A stretch of 64,000 nt of DNA from the NCBI GenBank assembly GCA_040218815.1, contig JAVJQS010000003.1, positions 1 to 64,000 on the forward strand, given 5' to 3'. A program made the translations under genes and the position numbers. The notes under the pieces were generated by a model. That model was given only the letters and a program-made list of their open reading frames with translations. It ran no database searches and was not told where the DNA came from. Source of the DNA: JAVJQS01 sp040218815. Its GTDB lineage: Bacteria; Bacteroidota; Bacteroidia; Flavobacteriales_E; Vicingaceae. Positions 14,599-26,100 of this stretch are shown piece after piece (positions within the stretch are counted from its first letter, which is position 1; the number at the start of each line of letters is the position of its first letter).

Positions 14599-17500
14599 TT
14601 ACTGAACAATCAGTTTCTCTACTCTAGATTCTGTTTCTGACAAAATCTGTAAGTAATAGATACCTTTTGACCATCCTGTTAAATCCAACTGATTTTTGTA
14701 AGTACCATTTACACTTACATTATTCGTGTAGATTATTTTTCCTTTCACATCTCTAATCATCATGTTAAAGTTTTGACGACTTGTTGTGTTGATGTTTAAG
14801 TTAAACAATCCAGTTGAAGGATTTGGATAAACTAGGATCGAATTCTCAAATGGATTAGTATTTGAGATTCCAACCGGAATAGCTCCTCTAACAGCAATAC
14901 TGTCAAAGCTTACTCCATCATTAGGTGTTTGCCCGTCATCCTCTTGTCCAAACTTGATTTGGAACGAAGAAGTAAATGATTGACCAGCAGCATAAAGTGG
15001 CGCATCTAAATCAACAGTATACTTGGTATAAGTTGGAGTTGCATTTGTAGCTACATTAAACACTTCAATCCATGGATCAGAAACACTACCTCTTATCCAA
15101 ATTCTGTCACCTGCGTGTACTTCATCTCCATGATCTCTCATGTAGAACGAAAGCTCCATTGTTGTATCCAAGTTATAAGCAAATAGGTTCAATGAAAGAA
15201 TTAATTCATTCTTCGTTAATTCAAACCCGCTTGCAATATCCATAGTTATTGCACCAACAGAACCATTTGCTTTTGCAACTGCATTCGTTCCGTAGCGCAA
15301 TCTACCTTGAGTTTTAGCAGTATTGAAAATCCAAGAATATGTAGTATCACAAACAATGACACCGTTACCAACTTGAACACCATTTAAACCGCTATCCCAA
15401 GTTTCAAAGAATGGTAATGTTCTTGGTAATAAATCACATGCTGTTAAGAAGGTATGTTTCGTAGACCATCTTGAAGTATCACCAGCACCACATATTGCTC
15501 GTACATATACATCATAGTAAGTAGCTTCAGCTAATCCACTTATGGTTGCTGTATCAGCATTAGCAATTTGCTTAGTACCAGATCCTCTAGAGTATCCGCG
15601 AGTACCATACTCTATTTGCCATTGCGTTGCTGTATCTAATACTCCCCAAGTTAAGTCAACTGAGTCAGAGCCAATGTTGAATGCAGCAACATTAGTTGGA
15701 GTAAGACAACTTAAGAACTGCTCGTACTCAAAGTCATCAATTCTAACATAACTAAAGTTCGCTCCCATTGAATGCTCTAACATTACATAAGTATCTGTAC
15801 CATTATAACCATTCGCAGTTGTTAATTCAACAACCTTACGCTCCCATGTATTTACCGTTGCTACTGAAAGTGTATCCATTGGATTAAATGCAGCATTTGC
15901 ATCAGTTCCATTAGAAGTACCAACAATTAAATCACTGCTAAGGTTACTAGTACTCAAATAGAAATCAATTCGTTTATCTCCATTCGTCATATCCGTAAAC
16001 TCAGGTGTAACAGAAGTAACACGATCTGTTCCCGCTACTCCATTCCAGCTATATAATACTAATGATCGAATACCTGTTCTTGGTTGCCCTACGAAACCTG
16101 GACCTTCAACAGTAAATGTTGCATTTACTTGATTGAAGTTTTGGAACCCATCCCAACATACTGGAATTGAATCTATGGCATCGTTTTCAAATCCATTAGT
16201 GTATGGAGCAGAAACTGGCTGACAATCCGTTTGGAAGTTACCTAGAGACCATCTACTGGTATCTCCAACAGTACATATTGATCTTACATAGAAGTCATAT
16301 GGTGTACCTGTTGCTAAACCTGTTATAGTATCTGGGTTATTTGTTGTAATAAAGCCAGTAGCTGTATCAGGATCAAACCCAGGAGCACCATAACGTATCT
16401 CCCATTCAGTCGCTGTATTGACTTCTGTCCAATTCAGCTCAGCAGAGTCTCCTGTTGGCATACTAGTACCAGATAAAGCTGTTGGTCTTACACATGATGG
16501 AATCTCTTCATAGTTGAAGTCGTCTACATATAAACTTGTAAATGTGGATCCCATGTTGTGTTGCAACACAATAAACTCATCTGTACCGTTGTATCCATTA
16601 GTTGTGGTAATGTCTACTGTGAACTCTTGATATGTTTGATTAGCTGTTGGTGTCAAGGTCTGAAGCGTATTAATTGTAGCTAAAGAACCTGAATCTACTG
16701 CAGTACCAACAATTAAGCTAGAAGCTACATTATCAGTTCTTAGCCAAAATCTCACGCGCTTATCACCTGGTGTAATGTCACCTGCACGAGGTAAGGTTTG
16801 AGTCACTCGATCAGTAGATGTGCCATTCCAACTATTAATTACCAATGTTCTACTGCCAGTTCTTACATTAAAACCTTGAACAGAATTATCTTGGTTAGGA
16901 GAAGGCGGTAGACTAGAGAATCCAACCCAACATCCTGGAACAGAATCTATAAGATCATTTTCAAAACCAGTGAAATATGGAGCAAAAATATTATTACAAG
17001 CTGTTTCAAAGAAACCTCTTCTAGCATAACTCGTATCACCTACTGTACAAATTGCTCTTAAATAGTAATCATATTTTGTACCACTTGCTAACCCTCCTAA
17101 AGTGTCTGGGTTACTTGTTGTGTAGTATTTTGTTCCACCAGTATCAGGATCAAAACCTGCTGCACCATAAGTAATCTCCCACTCAGTTGCACCATTCGGG
17201 TCTGTCCAGCTTAAAATTGCTGTATCAGGAGCTGGAGAAGTCCCAGTTAAACCAGTAGGTCTAAAGCAAGTTGGGATATCCTCATAATGAAAATCATCAA
17301 TTCTCAGGTACGTAAATGTTTGACCTAAATCATGTGCCAAGACAACATAATTGTCAGTTCCATTATACCCATTCAAGGTATTCAAGTCAACAACAAATTC
17401 ATTCCAAACATTTGGATTACCAAACGATAAAGTATCAATTACCGCGTAGTTTGAATTAGGAGTTTGACCATCAGCCGTCATCACAATTATTGATGCATTG

Positions 17501-20500
17501 GTGTTGCTCGTATTTCCATGGAAACGAATTCGCTTATCACCAGCTGTCATATCTGCAAATTCAGGTGTAATTGCAGCTAAGGTATCAGTACCAGCAACAT
17601 AGTTCCAACTGTACATTACAGTAGCATTTGGCGAAGAAAGCCCATTATTTGCAACAAAGCCATTTCGAACTTCAGCATAGGCATTTACCTGTCCTCCACT
17701 GTTATACTCTGCCCAACATCCTGCAGGCTGATTGATAGGCTCAATATCAAAATCGGTAAAGTATCCATTATTAAATGGCACACAATCCGTTCTAAATTCG
17801 AATCTATTCGACCACAAAGAAGTATCTCCGGCGCCACAAATGGATCTTACTGTAAATTCATAAAAGGTATTCGCAGTTAAGCCATAAAGAACAATTGGAT
17901 TACTTGTAATCAAGGAATCGATTAATCCTTGGCCAAGTGTAAATCCAGATTCTCCAACTTGAATTTCCCAAGTGGTTGAACCCGATGGATTTACCCAATT
18001 GAATGAGGCTGAATCGGCTCCTACCGCCGAAACCGCTAATTTATTTGGCTTCGGACAAGAAGGTACCGTATCATACTCAACATCATCAATTCTCATGTAA
18101 GTAAAGGTTGAATTTAAAGAGTGTGAAAACACTACATACTCATCCGTACCATTGTAACCATTTGCTGCTGTTAAATAAACAATTTCTTCTTGCCACTGAT
18201 TAGGAGCGGCAATTTCGAAAGTGTCAATTGCTGTAAACACAGCATTAGAACCTTGTCTATCTGCAGTTGAAACATACAATACATTAGATGTATCACTTGT
18301 ATTCAATTGAAACTTCACTTGCTTATCTAAACCAGTTGACATGTCAGAAAACTGTGGTGTAATCGCGTACATTGAATCTGTTGCAGCATTTAAATTCCAA
18401 GAATACATCACTAATGCATTTGGAGAAGAAAATCCGTTGTTTGCAACAAAACCATTATCCACTTGTACCGTTGCATTTAATTGGTCTGTAGATTCATAAG
18501 TAAACCAACAATCTGGTGCTTCATCAACCGTCATAGCATCAAAATCAACAAAATAACCTCGAGTAAATGGATCACATGCCGTTTGAAACTCAAAACGAGT
18601 AGTCCATAATGAAGTATCTCCAACTCCACAAATTGCTCTAACTCTGTATTCATATACAGTATTCGACGTTAAGCCAGAGATTGCTGCTGGGTTTGAAGTC
18701 ACCACAGTGTCAAAACCTGAACCTGAGGTAAAACCTAAGGTATCAATTTCAATTTGCCATGAAGAAGCTCCCGCAGGATCAGTCCATCCTAAATCTGCAT
18801 CATTAGCTGATATGTTAGATGCTGTCAAATCACGTGGAGCCCTACAAGAAGGAATGGTATCATAGGTGAAATCATCAACCCTCATATAAGTAAAAGTCGA
18901 GTTCAATCCATGAGCGAAAACAACATACTCATCAGTACCATTATAACCGTTAGCAGTTGTCAACTCTACATAGTGTTGTGTCCATACATTAGGCGTGGTA
19001 AATGAAATCGTATCAATTGCTGTGTAAGTTCCAGTTCCATCTTGTGCGTCAGTTGTCCAAACAAATAAATCACTAGTTGCATTAGAAGTGTTAGCGTAAA
19101 AACTAACCTCAGTATTTCCACTAATCATATCAGTAAACTCAGGAGAAATTGCAGCCAAGGTATCAGTAGCAGAACTATAATTCCAACTATACATTACTAA
19201 AGCATTAGGAGAAGAGTTACCATTATTTGCTACAAAACCATTTCTCACATCGGCATAAGCGTTAACTTGACCACCGGGATTGTATTCCTCCCAACACGTA
19301 GCCGGTTCTAAAAGTGTTTCACTATCAAAATCCATAGTATATCGTGCCGTATAAGGAGCACATGGCATTTCAAAAGTAATTGGACCTAACCACAATGAAG
19401 TATCCCCTCTTCTACAAATCTCTCTAATCCAGATATCGTAAGTAGTAGTTGGCACCAAATTCCCAATACCCACAGTATCAGTAGTAGAAGAATCTAAATC
19501 ACCAGTTCCTAAACCATTACCTGAAATAGTCCAGTTATACTCCACAACACTTCCAGGGAAACCTGACATCCAAGAAACAGTAATTGAATCAGGGGTCTCA
19601 AGATTTACATTAAAAGCAATAGGTGAAGGACATGCTGGTGGATCGTATTCATCAGCACCTGGATCAACAAAAGTTGCATTTGGTGAAGGACGAGGATCAC
19701 CATCGATATCCGTTAAAATGTTAACTCCATTATCTCCAGCATCGTTAACTAATATACCCACAATATGTAAGTTAGAATCAGATATAAATGATGGTTGTCC
19801 ATCTAATGAATTGATGTTAAAACCAGGACGATCAGTTTGATAAGCAGCCAATGTGTTGTATGGACTATTCGTATTAGAACCCATACTGATTAAGCCACCT
19901 GTATTTTCATTATGATAAACATTGTTGTCAAAGCGTAAGAATGCAGATGTATCAGCTGCTCCATTCATCTCAAAAGCAATACCATCTCTAGAGCTAAAGA
20001 TATTGTTTCGAACATCTAAGGAATCAATAAACCCAAAGCCATTAAATTCAACAGCTGGATTACTAGAACCTAAACTTCTAACCGAGTTATGATACATGTT
20101 TATTCTCAACGGATTAGTCAAATAAATACCTCGACCAAAATCATCCAATGAGGTTACCATATTGTTTATCACATTCGCTTCTCTGTCAGGATTTTTACCT
20201 GAGTTAGCATTTATAAGGTATAACGCCCATCGTTGAACTATGATATCATTAGCACTAACATCAAAATTCATTCCATCAAAGACATAAATACCCGCAGAAA
20301 AATTATTTCGATCACCTCGAATTGTATTACCAGATATGGTCAATGAATCTTGTTGATCCATATAGAAACCATAATTGTAAATATTCAGCATGTTATTATT
20401 GATAAATGAATTACCAACATTCCAATTACCAAAGGCAGGACCTTCAAAGTGAACTGAATAAGCACCACCTGTAATTTCACAATCCATAACAGTTATAAAG

Positions 20501-22902
20501 TTAGCATTGTTACCTTCAGCAAAGTCATTAGTAATATCAGCTGAAGCACCTACTCCAAAAAATCCGAAAGTAGCTGTAGGACTCATCTCAATGTTACAGT
20601 TGACAATTGAATCATAAGAAGATGCTCTTGAGAAATGAACTCCAAACTGATCACCACCACCACTTGTATTTCGGATCGTCATGTTTTTAATAGTAATGTA
20701 AGAAGAGCCTTCAAACACTACCGTACCATTACCATTATTTGTTCCTCTAGATAGCGTAACTGAATCTGGGTCAACACCGTCAATAACTAAACGATCCGTA
20801 GGACTTGTTCCAGGAACGTTAATTAAACGAATATTATCAGTGTAAGAACCTGCAGCTACTGTAACTGTTACAGCACCACAAACACCTACTGCGTTCACTT
20901 CGTCTGAAAAAGAATCAAATGAAGTAAAGTTTGTTGCTGATGCTGCTAAAGAAGGATCAATAGTAACTGCTCCGGTAAGACCAGTATTTAATCCATTTAG
21001 AGATAAAGTATCATCACCTGCAACCTCATCAACTCCAGCATTTGGATTCTGAGTATACACTTTGATATCATAGGTTGTACCAGAGTTAAAAGTCACTGAT
21101 GGCAAAGTAACATGCAATGAGTCACCCGTTACTAAAGCTGCAAATGTAAATGCAGTAGTATCAAGTGTACCATTAATATCTGTTACAACATCAACACTTG
21201 TAATTCCATTTAATCCTCTGTTACGAATTGCAACAACAGGATTAACAGCACCAGGACAAAGCGCTCCTGATGGCTCAATAATTTCCTCAACACTTGCATT
21301 TAAGTCTGGAACAGTATCTACAGCCACATCATCAATTGCTAAGTCAGCATCATCAGTGAAAATTGAAGGCGGTCTGTAACCATCAAACCTTAAACGAATA
21401 GAAGTACCAGCATAACCACTAAGGTAAATTGATTCTTTTCTCCATTCATCTGTCTGTGCTGTTTGTTGTTGTCCGAAATAAGTTTTTAATTCTTGAGAAA
21501 CTCCATTTGTATCAACAGAAACAACCATTCGGTCAATATCTATACCATAATTAAAATACCAATAACTAATCTCAACAGTAGATCTGTTTGCAGGGATTTC
21601 AATAGGAGGAGAAAGAAAACTAGCAGTATCATTCCCACTAAAGCCCGCTTCAAAATAAATATAATTTCCTCCAACTGATCCAAACAATGTATGATCAAAC
21701 AAAGGACCTGTTTGAAGTGAATTTTCGTTAAAACCATTTGCATCTTCAGACTCCCAACGAATAAAATTCACACTAGAAGTAGAAGACCATCCTTCTGGCC
21801 ATGGGTTCTGAAATGTAGGAACCGCAAATGCTTCAAAATCTTGAAAATAAGGTAAAGCATAAGATGTTAAGAAAGGAAAAGGACCAAACCATAAAGATGT
21901 ATCACCCGATCCGCAATTATTACGTACATATATACTGTACTCAGTGCCTGAATTTAACCCAGTAATGGTAAAAGGAACCGTAGTCGAACTACCTGTTGTT
22001 CCAGTACCTCTTGCTTGACCTCTTAATACTACTTCATAATCCAATTGATTGGCAATATTATCCGCATCTATATCAATAGAAGAAACAGTTGGATTAAAAC
22101 GAGTCACATTTGCAGGATCCAATGCAGTTTCAACTACAATATCAAGTGTATCGTTAAAATTACTAGTATCAGCAACACCATTTGGCAATGAAGTAAAAAC
22201 ACGAATTGTGTTTGTTCCTGCATTAAAAGTTGCTGAACCTAAATTTAATAATGTATCAAATGGAAGTGTACCTGGGATAGTATCTAACAAAGCAATTAAT
22301 GAAAAAGTTGGTTGCGCAACCCCATTTACTTCCCAATTCACATCAACAGAATCAATTTGATTAATTCCGAAGTTAGCTATAGTCGCATAAACATCTTGAA
22401 CACCAGCACAAAAAACTGATGGAGAATCAACCGCAGTTACTGCAGCATCATCAGATGCTTGAATCACATCAAACTCTAATTTCAACTGAGCTCCAGAACA
22501 TGGAGTACAAAAGAAGCCAATCGAAGGATCAGGATCTAAAGTAAAGTCGATCGACTGATTTGCCAACCAAGATTGTAAGTCTGCTCTTGGTATGGTAAAC
22601 GTAACCGAATCTAAATTTGCAGAACACTGTCCAGACGGTGCTGGAACTGTTGCACCAATTAGATTATTGTTCTCATCAAATACATCAATAGTTTCAGTGT
22701 TAAAATCCACATCACCTTGATAATAAACAGTAAGCGTACCATCACCCGAAGGCAAGAAATTTGTCGTAATAGTCTGCGTAAAAGAAGTCCCCGTTGGGGC
22801 AACAAAACATGTTAACGCAGTTGTTTGACTAAAACGATTCTGAGCGAACATGGATAAGGAAGCCGCTAAGAATATAGTAATCAATAAGTTAATCTTTTTC
22901 AT
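14599..22902 (-). CDS. Giant T9SS-secreted multidomain surface protein (2767 aa)
   Basis: Signal peptide to about residue 20 (MFAQN). Then a Bacteroidota N-terminal beta domain with FCAGVQDVYATIANFG (CARDB-like), fibronectin-III type domain, and a MAM-like jelly roll (about 355-535). A second CARDB-like part is followed by a right-handed parallel beta-helix (about 680-1088). Five units of about 262 residues follow (about 1178-2488), each a MAM-like domain plus FN3 ending GAGDTSLW/GDTSRW. A last jelly roll precedes the T9SS type A sorting tail (VYPNPSTGLFNLNI, GIYYLQIL). Such proteins are exported by the T9SS and attached to or released from the surface; adhesion or polymer binding is likely but unproven. 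The first 1100 residues parallel the 2429-residue protein at 27039-34328, indicating duplication. Confidence 0.9.
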   Translation of the reverse strand: MKKINLLITIFLAASLSMFAQNRFSQTTALTCFVAPTGTSFTQTITTNFLPSGDGTLTVYYQGDVDFNTETIDVFDENNNLIGATVPAPSGQCSANLDSVTFTIPRADLQSWLANQSIDFTLDPDPSIGFFCTPCSGAQLKLEFDVIQASDDAAVTAVDSPSVFCAGVQDVYATIANFGINQIDSVDVNWEVNGVAQPTFSLIALLDTIPGTLPFDTLLNLGSATFNAGTNTIRVFTSLPNGVADTSNFNDTLDIVVETALDPANVTRFNPTVSSIDIDADNIANQLDYEVVLRGQARGTGTTGSSTTVPFTITGLNSGTEYSIYVRNNCGSGDTSLWFGPFPFLTSYALPYFQDFEAFAVPTFQNPWPEGWSSTSSVNFIRWESEDANGFNENSLQTGPLFDHTLFGSVGGNYIYFEAGFSGNDTASFLSPPIEIPANRSTVEISYWYFNYGIDIDRMVVSVDTNGVSQELKTYFGQQQTAQTDEWRKESIYLSGYAGTSIRLRFDGYRPPSIFTDDADLAIDDVAVDTVPDLNASVEEIIEPSGALCPGAVNPVVAIRNRGLNGITSVDVVTDINGTLDTTAFTFAALVTGDSLHVTLPSVTFNSGTTYDIKVYTQNPNAGVDEVAGDDTLSLNGLNTGLTGAVTIDPSLAASATNFTSFDSFSDEVNAVGVCGAVTVTVAAGSYTDNIRLINVPGTSPTDRLVIDGVDPDSVTLSRGTNNGNGTVVFEGSSYITIKNMTIRNTSGGGDQFGVHFSRASSYDSIVNCNIEMSPTATFGFFGVGASADITNDFAEGNNANFITVMDCEITGGAYSVHFEGPAFGNWNVGNSFINNNMLNIYNYGFYMDQQDSLTISGNTIRGDRNNFSAGIYVFDGMNFDVSANDIIVQRWALYLINANSGKNPDREANVINNMVTSLDDFGRGIYLTNPLRINMYHNSVRSLGSSNPAVEFNGFGFIDSLDVRNNIFSSRDGIAFEMNGAADTSAFLRFDNNVYHNENTGGLISMGSNTNSPYNTLAAYQTDRPGFNINSLDGQPSFISDSNLHIVGILVNDAGDNGVNILTDIDGDPRPSPNATFVDPGADEYDPPACPSPIAFNVNLETPDSITVSWMSGFPGSVVEYNWTISGNGLGTGDLDSSTTDTVGIGNLVPTTTYDIWIREICRRGDTSLWLGPITFEMPCAPYTARYTMDFDSETLLEPATCWEEYNPGGQVNAYADVRNGFVANNGNSSPNALVMYSWNYSSATDTLAAISPEFTDMISGNTEVSFYANTSNATSDLFVWTTDAQDGTGTYTAIDTISFTTPNVWTQHYVELTTANGYNGTDEYVVFAHGLNSTFTYMRVDDFTYDTIPSCRAPRDLTASNISANDADLGWTDPAGASSWQIEIDTLGFTSGSGFDTVVTSNPAAISGLTSNTVYEYRVRAICGVGDTSLWTTRFEFQTACDPFTRGYFVDFDAMTVDEAPDCWFTYESTDQLNATVQVDNGFVANNGFSSPNALVMYSWNLNAATDSMYAITPQFSDMSTGLDKQVKFQLNTSDTSNVLYVSTADRQGSNAVFTAIDTFEIAAPNQWQEEIVYLTAANGYNGTDEYVVFSHSLNSTFTYMRIDDVEYDTVPSCPKPNKLAVSAVGADSASFNWVNPSGSTTWEIQVGESGFTLGQGLIDSLITSNPIVLYGLTANTFYEFTVRSICGAGDTSLWSNRFEFRTDCVPFNNGYFTDFDIEPINQPAGCWAEYNSGGQVNAYAEVRNGFVANNGLSSPNATVMYSWNYVAGTDTLAAITPEFADMTAGDKRIRFHGNTSNTNASIIVMTADGQTPNSNYAVIDTLSFGNPNVWNEFVVDLNTLNGYNGTDNYVVLAHDLGQTFTYLRIDDFHYEDIPTCFRPTGLTGTSPAPDTAILSWTDPNGATEWEITYGAAGFDPDTGGTKYYTTSNPDTLGGLASGTKYDYYLRAICTVGDTSYARRGFFETACNNIFAPYFTGFENDLIDSVPGCWVGFSSLPPSPNQDNSVQGFNVRTGSRTLVINSWNGTSTDRVTQTLPRAGDITPGDKRVRFWLRTDNVASSLIVGTAVDSGSLATINTLQTLTPTANQTYQEFTVDITTTNGYNGTDEFIVLQHNMGSTFTSLYVDDFNYEEIPSCVRPTALSGTSMPTGDSAELNWTEVNTATEWEIRYGAPGFDPDTATGFITTNNPDTITGLATGTPYDFYVRSICTVGDTSRWSLGNFQTDCQPVSAPYTNGFENDAIDSIPVCWDGFQNFNQVNATFTVEGPGFVGQPRTGIRSLVLYSWNGVAGTDRVTSVTPEFTDMTNGDKRIDFYLSTSNLSSDLIVGTSNGTDANAAFNPMDTLSVATVNTWERKVVELTTANGYNGTDTYVMLEHSMGANFSYVRIDDFEYEQFLSCLTPTNVAAFNIGSDSVDLTWGVLDTATQWQIEYGTRGYSRGSGTKQIANADTATISGLAEATYYDVYVRAICGAGDTSRWSTKHTFLTACDLLPRTLPFFETWDSGLNGVQVGNGVIVCDTTYSWIFNTAKTQGRLRYGTNAVAKANGSVGAITMDIASGFELTKNELILSLNLFAYNLDTTMELSFYMRDHGDEVHAGDRIWIRGSVSDPWIEVFNVATNATPTYTKYTVDLDAPLYAAGQSFTSSFQIKFGQEDDGQTPNDGVSFDSIAVRGAIPVGISNTNPFENSILVYPNPSTGLFNLNINTTSRQNFNMMIRDVKGKIIYTNNVSVNGTYKNQLDLTGWSKGIYYLQILSETESRVEKLIVQ
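15440..19375 (-). repeat. Five tandem coding repeats of about 785 bp
   Basis: Unit starts recur near 19370, 18575, 17790, 17000 and 16225. Each encodes a block of type FxxDFDxxxxxxxPxCWxxY, then NGFVANNG-SSPNALVMYSWN in the first three, YNGTDEYVVFxH, TFTYMRIDDF, and an FN3 domain. Units 1-3 are closer to each other than to units 4-5, suggesting stepwise internal duplication. Confidence 0.85.
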
Positions 22903-23122
22903 ATTATAAATATTGGTTATTTTACATTATTTAAGGGTGTTAAATTAAACAACTTTTAACGTATATATAACATTTTTTGTCATTTTTTTTAAAAAATTTT
23001 ACAGAAATAACTACATTAATTTAAATCATTTTGGTGAAAAATAGAAGTGAAATGAAAAATATATTGGTCAAGTTATAAAAAAATGGGGCAAGTTTTAAAA
23101 TTAAAGATAAAGGTATTGACTA

Positions 23123-26100
23123 TTACCTACTCAAATAAACTGTTCCTTTTAGTTCTTTATCTTCCACCTCAACTACAAAGAAGTAGGTTCCTTCTTTTGC
23201 GGGCTTACCATCTTCTGTCGAGCCATCCCAGCTTTTATCTTCCAGTTTTGTTTCAAAAACTAGCTTGCCCCATCGATTGAAAATTTGAAATCCTCCAAAA
23301 TCAATACAACCAAGGGGCTTTCCTTTGAATTTGTGAGCTGGGTCGAACAGATCATTTACTCCATCACCATTAGGTGTAAATACATTTGGGGTTTCTAACA
23401 GCAATCGTTTGACGAAATCGGCAACGGGAATAATGTTCTTTAAGGTATCAGCACAGCCACTAGCAAAGCCTACCAACTGTATTTCATTTTCTAGGGTATT
23501 GTCTATTTCAAAGCTAGGCGCTCTCTCAGTGCTAAATAGCTCATTATTTAGTCGCCATTCAAATTGATTTGAGTTAGTAGTATTATTTATTAAGTCGACT
23601 ATAGCCCCCAAACATAATGGAGTGATATGGTATTCGAAGTCCAATCCTGCTCTTGGTCTGATTTTCACGACAATACTGTCCCTATCAATACAGCCAAAGG
23701 CATTTTCAACTTCTAAATAATATGTTTGCTCTTTTCGTGTTGAGCTAATCGGATTACGCACAGCATTGTTTGATAAATTTTCATCAGGTGTCCAATTATA
23801 TGAAATTCCGGACTCATCCCCTTCTATCACTGGTTTCAGCTGAACTGAAGTACCAAAACATATTGCAGTATCTATACTATTAAAGTCAACATTAAATACC
23901 TCTAGTAAAACAGAGTCTTTACCTACACAGCCATTGGCGTCAGTTCCTGCTACAACATATTGAACATTCTTTAATGGATTAGCCTGTGGATTTTGAGCGA
24001 ATGCATTATCTAAGTATAAGTTAGGCGACCATTCATAGTTTGTAGCACCTGTAGCTGAGAGTTGAACTGCTTCATCAACACAAACAGATTGATTTGAAGC
24101 TGATACATTTACTGCCGGCAAACTATTTACTTTTACTACTACAGTATCAAAATTGGAACAGCCCAATTGATCGGTTACTGTGAGGGTGTATTCAGTAGTA
24201 ACAAGTGGCGACGCAGAAGGATTTGCTAGTGTAGAATTATTTAAGCTAGAATTTGGGCTCCAGCTGTAGCTCGAACCAGGCTCACTTGTTGGTGAGCCAC
24301 CAAGTTGAACAACATCCCCTTGACAAATTTCTTTATCTATACCAGCATCTGCCGTTGGTTGTGGGTTTATTGTAATTGATTGCTCTGTAGAATCTAAGCA
24401 GCCAACTTGTGAAGTTACACGCAATTTAACAGTGTAAGTCCCTGGTGATGAAAAACTATAATCTGGGTTCTGTGAAAATGAGGTTCCTATTCCATCACCA
24501 AAATCCCAACGCCAATTGAGTAGACTACCCTGGCTGATACTTGAATTGTCAGTAAAAAAGGTCAAAGCACCCTCACAAAGAGCAGTTGCCGTGAAGGCAA
24601 CCTGAGGCAAGGGGTTTACATTAAGTTGAATCGTATCTTTTGCAACACAGGCAAACTGATCTGTTACTTCCACTGAGAATTCTTGAGTATCAAGAGGAAA
24701 TGCCAATGGATTTGCTGCTGATTCATCAGAAAGTAAATTGACATTATTCCACAAGTAAGTTAAACCAGTTCCAATTCCCGTAGGATTTCCTCCGATCAAT
24801 ACCGTATCACCAATGCAAATGGATTTATCATTTCCTGCATTCACTACAGGTAATGGATTCACATCAACCTGAACTAGATCTTCAGCTGTGCAGCCAAATG
24901 TATTAGTAACTGTAAGAGCATAGCTGGTAGTTGTTGACGGAAATGCATTAGGATTTGAAATTGTATCGTTGGTTAAACTAGAAGCATTGTTCCATAGGTA
25001 TTTTAGTCCTATTGTATTACTATTACCAATTGATATACTATCTTTTTCACAAATACTTACATCTACTCCAGCATCTGCTATAGGGATGGTATCTACAGTT
25101 ATCGTTATTTCATCCGTATTCGTACATCCACTTATGGCATCTGTTACCGATAAGGTGTAAGTAGTGGTAACATTAGGGGTGGCTGTTGGGTTAAAAGCAG
25201 TTGTACTAGAAAGCCCGGTTGTTGGTGTCCACGCTACTGTATTTCCAGTAGCAGCGGAAGGACTTGCTCCAAGCTGAATTGATGCTCCATCACAAATTGA
25301 TTGATCAGTACCAGCATCAGCTAGAGGAAAGGGATCAACCGTTACAGTCATTTGATCGGTAGATGTACATGAGCTTGCTCCCTCAGTTACCGTTACATTA
25401 TAAGTTGTGGTAACTGTTGGCGAAGCAGTTGGGTTAGCACTATTAGCATTGCTTAGCGTAGCGGCATTATCCCATTGAAAACTTGCACCTGCAGGACCGG
25501 TAGGGCTTCCTCCAATCCCAATACTTGAGCCTGCACAAATGCCTAAGTCTGCTCCAGCATCTGCAAAAGGTAAAGTGTCAACAGTAACAGTCACCTGGTC
25601 TGTTGCAGTGCAATTAACCCCAGAGCTCACAGTTAAACTATAGGTGGTGGTAGTAAGTGGTGTGGCAGTTGGGTTGGCAATAGAGGTATCGCTTAAAGTG
25701 CTTGAACTATTCCAAGTATAAGTAGCTCCAGAAGCATTTGTTCCTAAGTTGGTGGAAGTTCCTAAGCAGATACTTCGGTCTGCACCTGCATCTGCAAGGG
25801 GAATAGTATCTACAGAGACTCTTATTTGATCGGTAGCGGAGCAGGAGCTTGTATTGTCTGTTACTGTTAGTGTATATGTTCTGCTACTGGAAGGAGTAGC
25901 GGTCGGATTAGCAATTGTAATGCTGTTCATACTAAACCTACCATTCCATTTGTAGGTAACATTTGAGTTTGGGCTTGTTGGGTTTCCTCCTACTACTACA
26001 CTGCTGCCATCACAAATAGTTGTGTCTCTTCCAGCATTTACAACAGGCAATGAATCTACAACCACTGTAACTTGATCTGTATTGGTGCAAGGATTGAATC

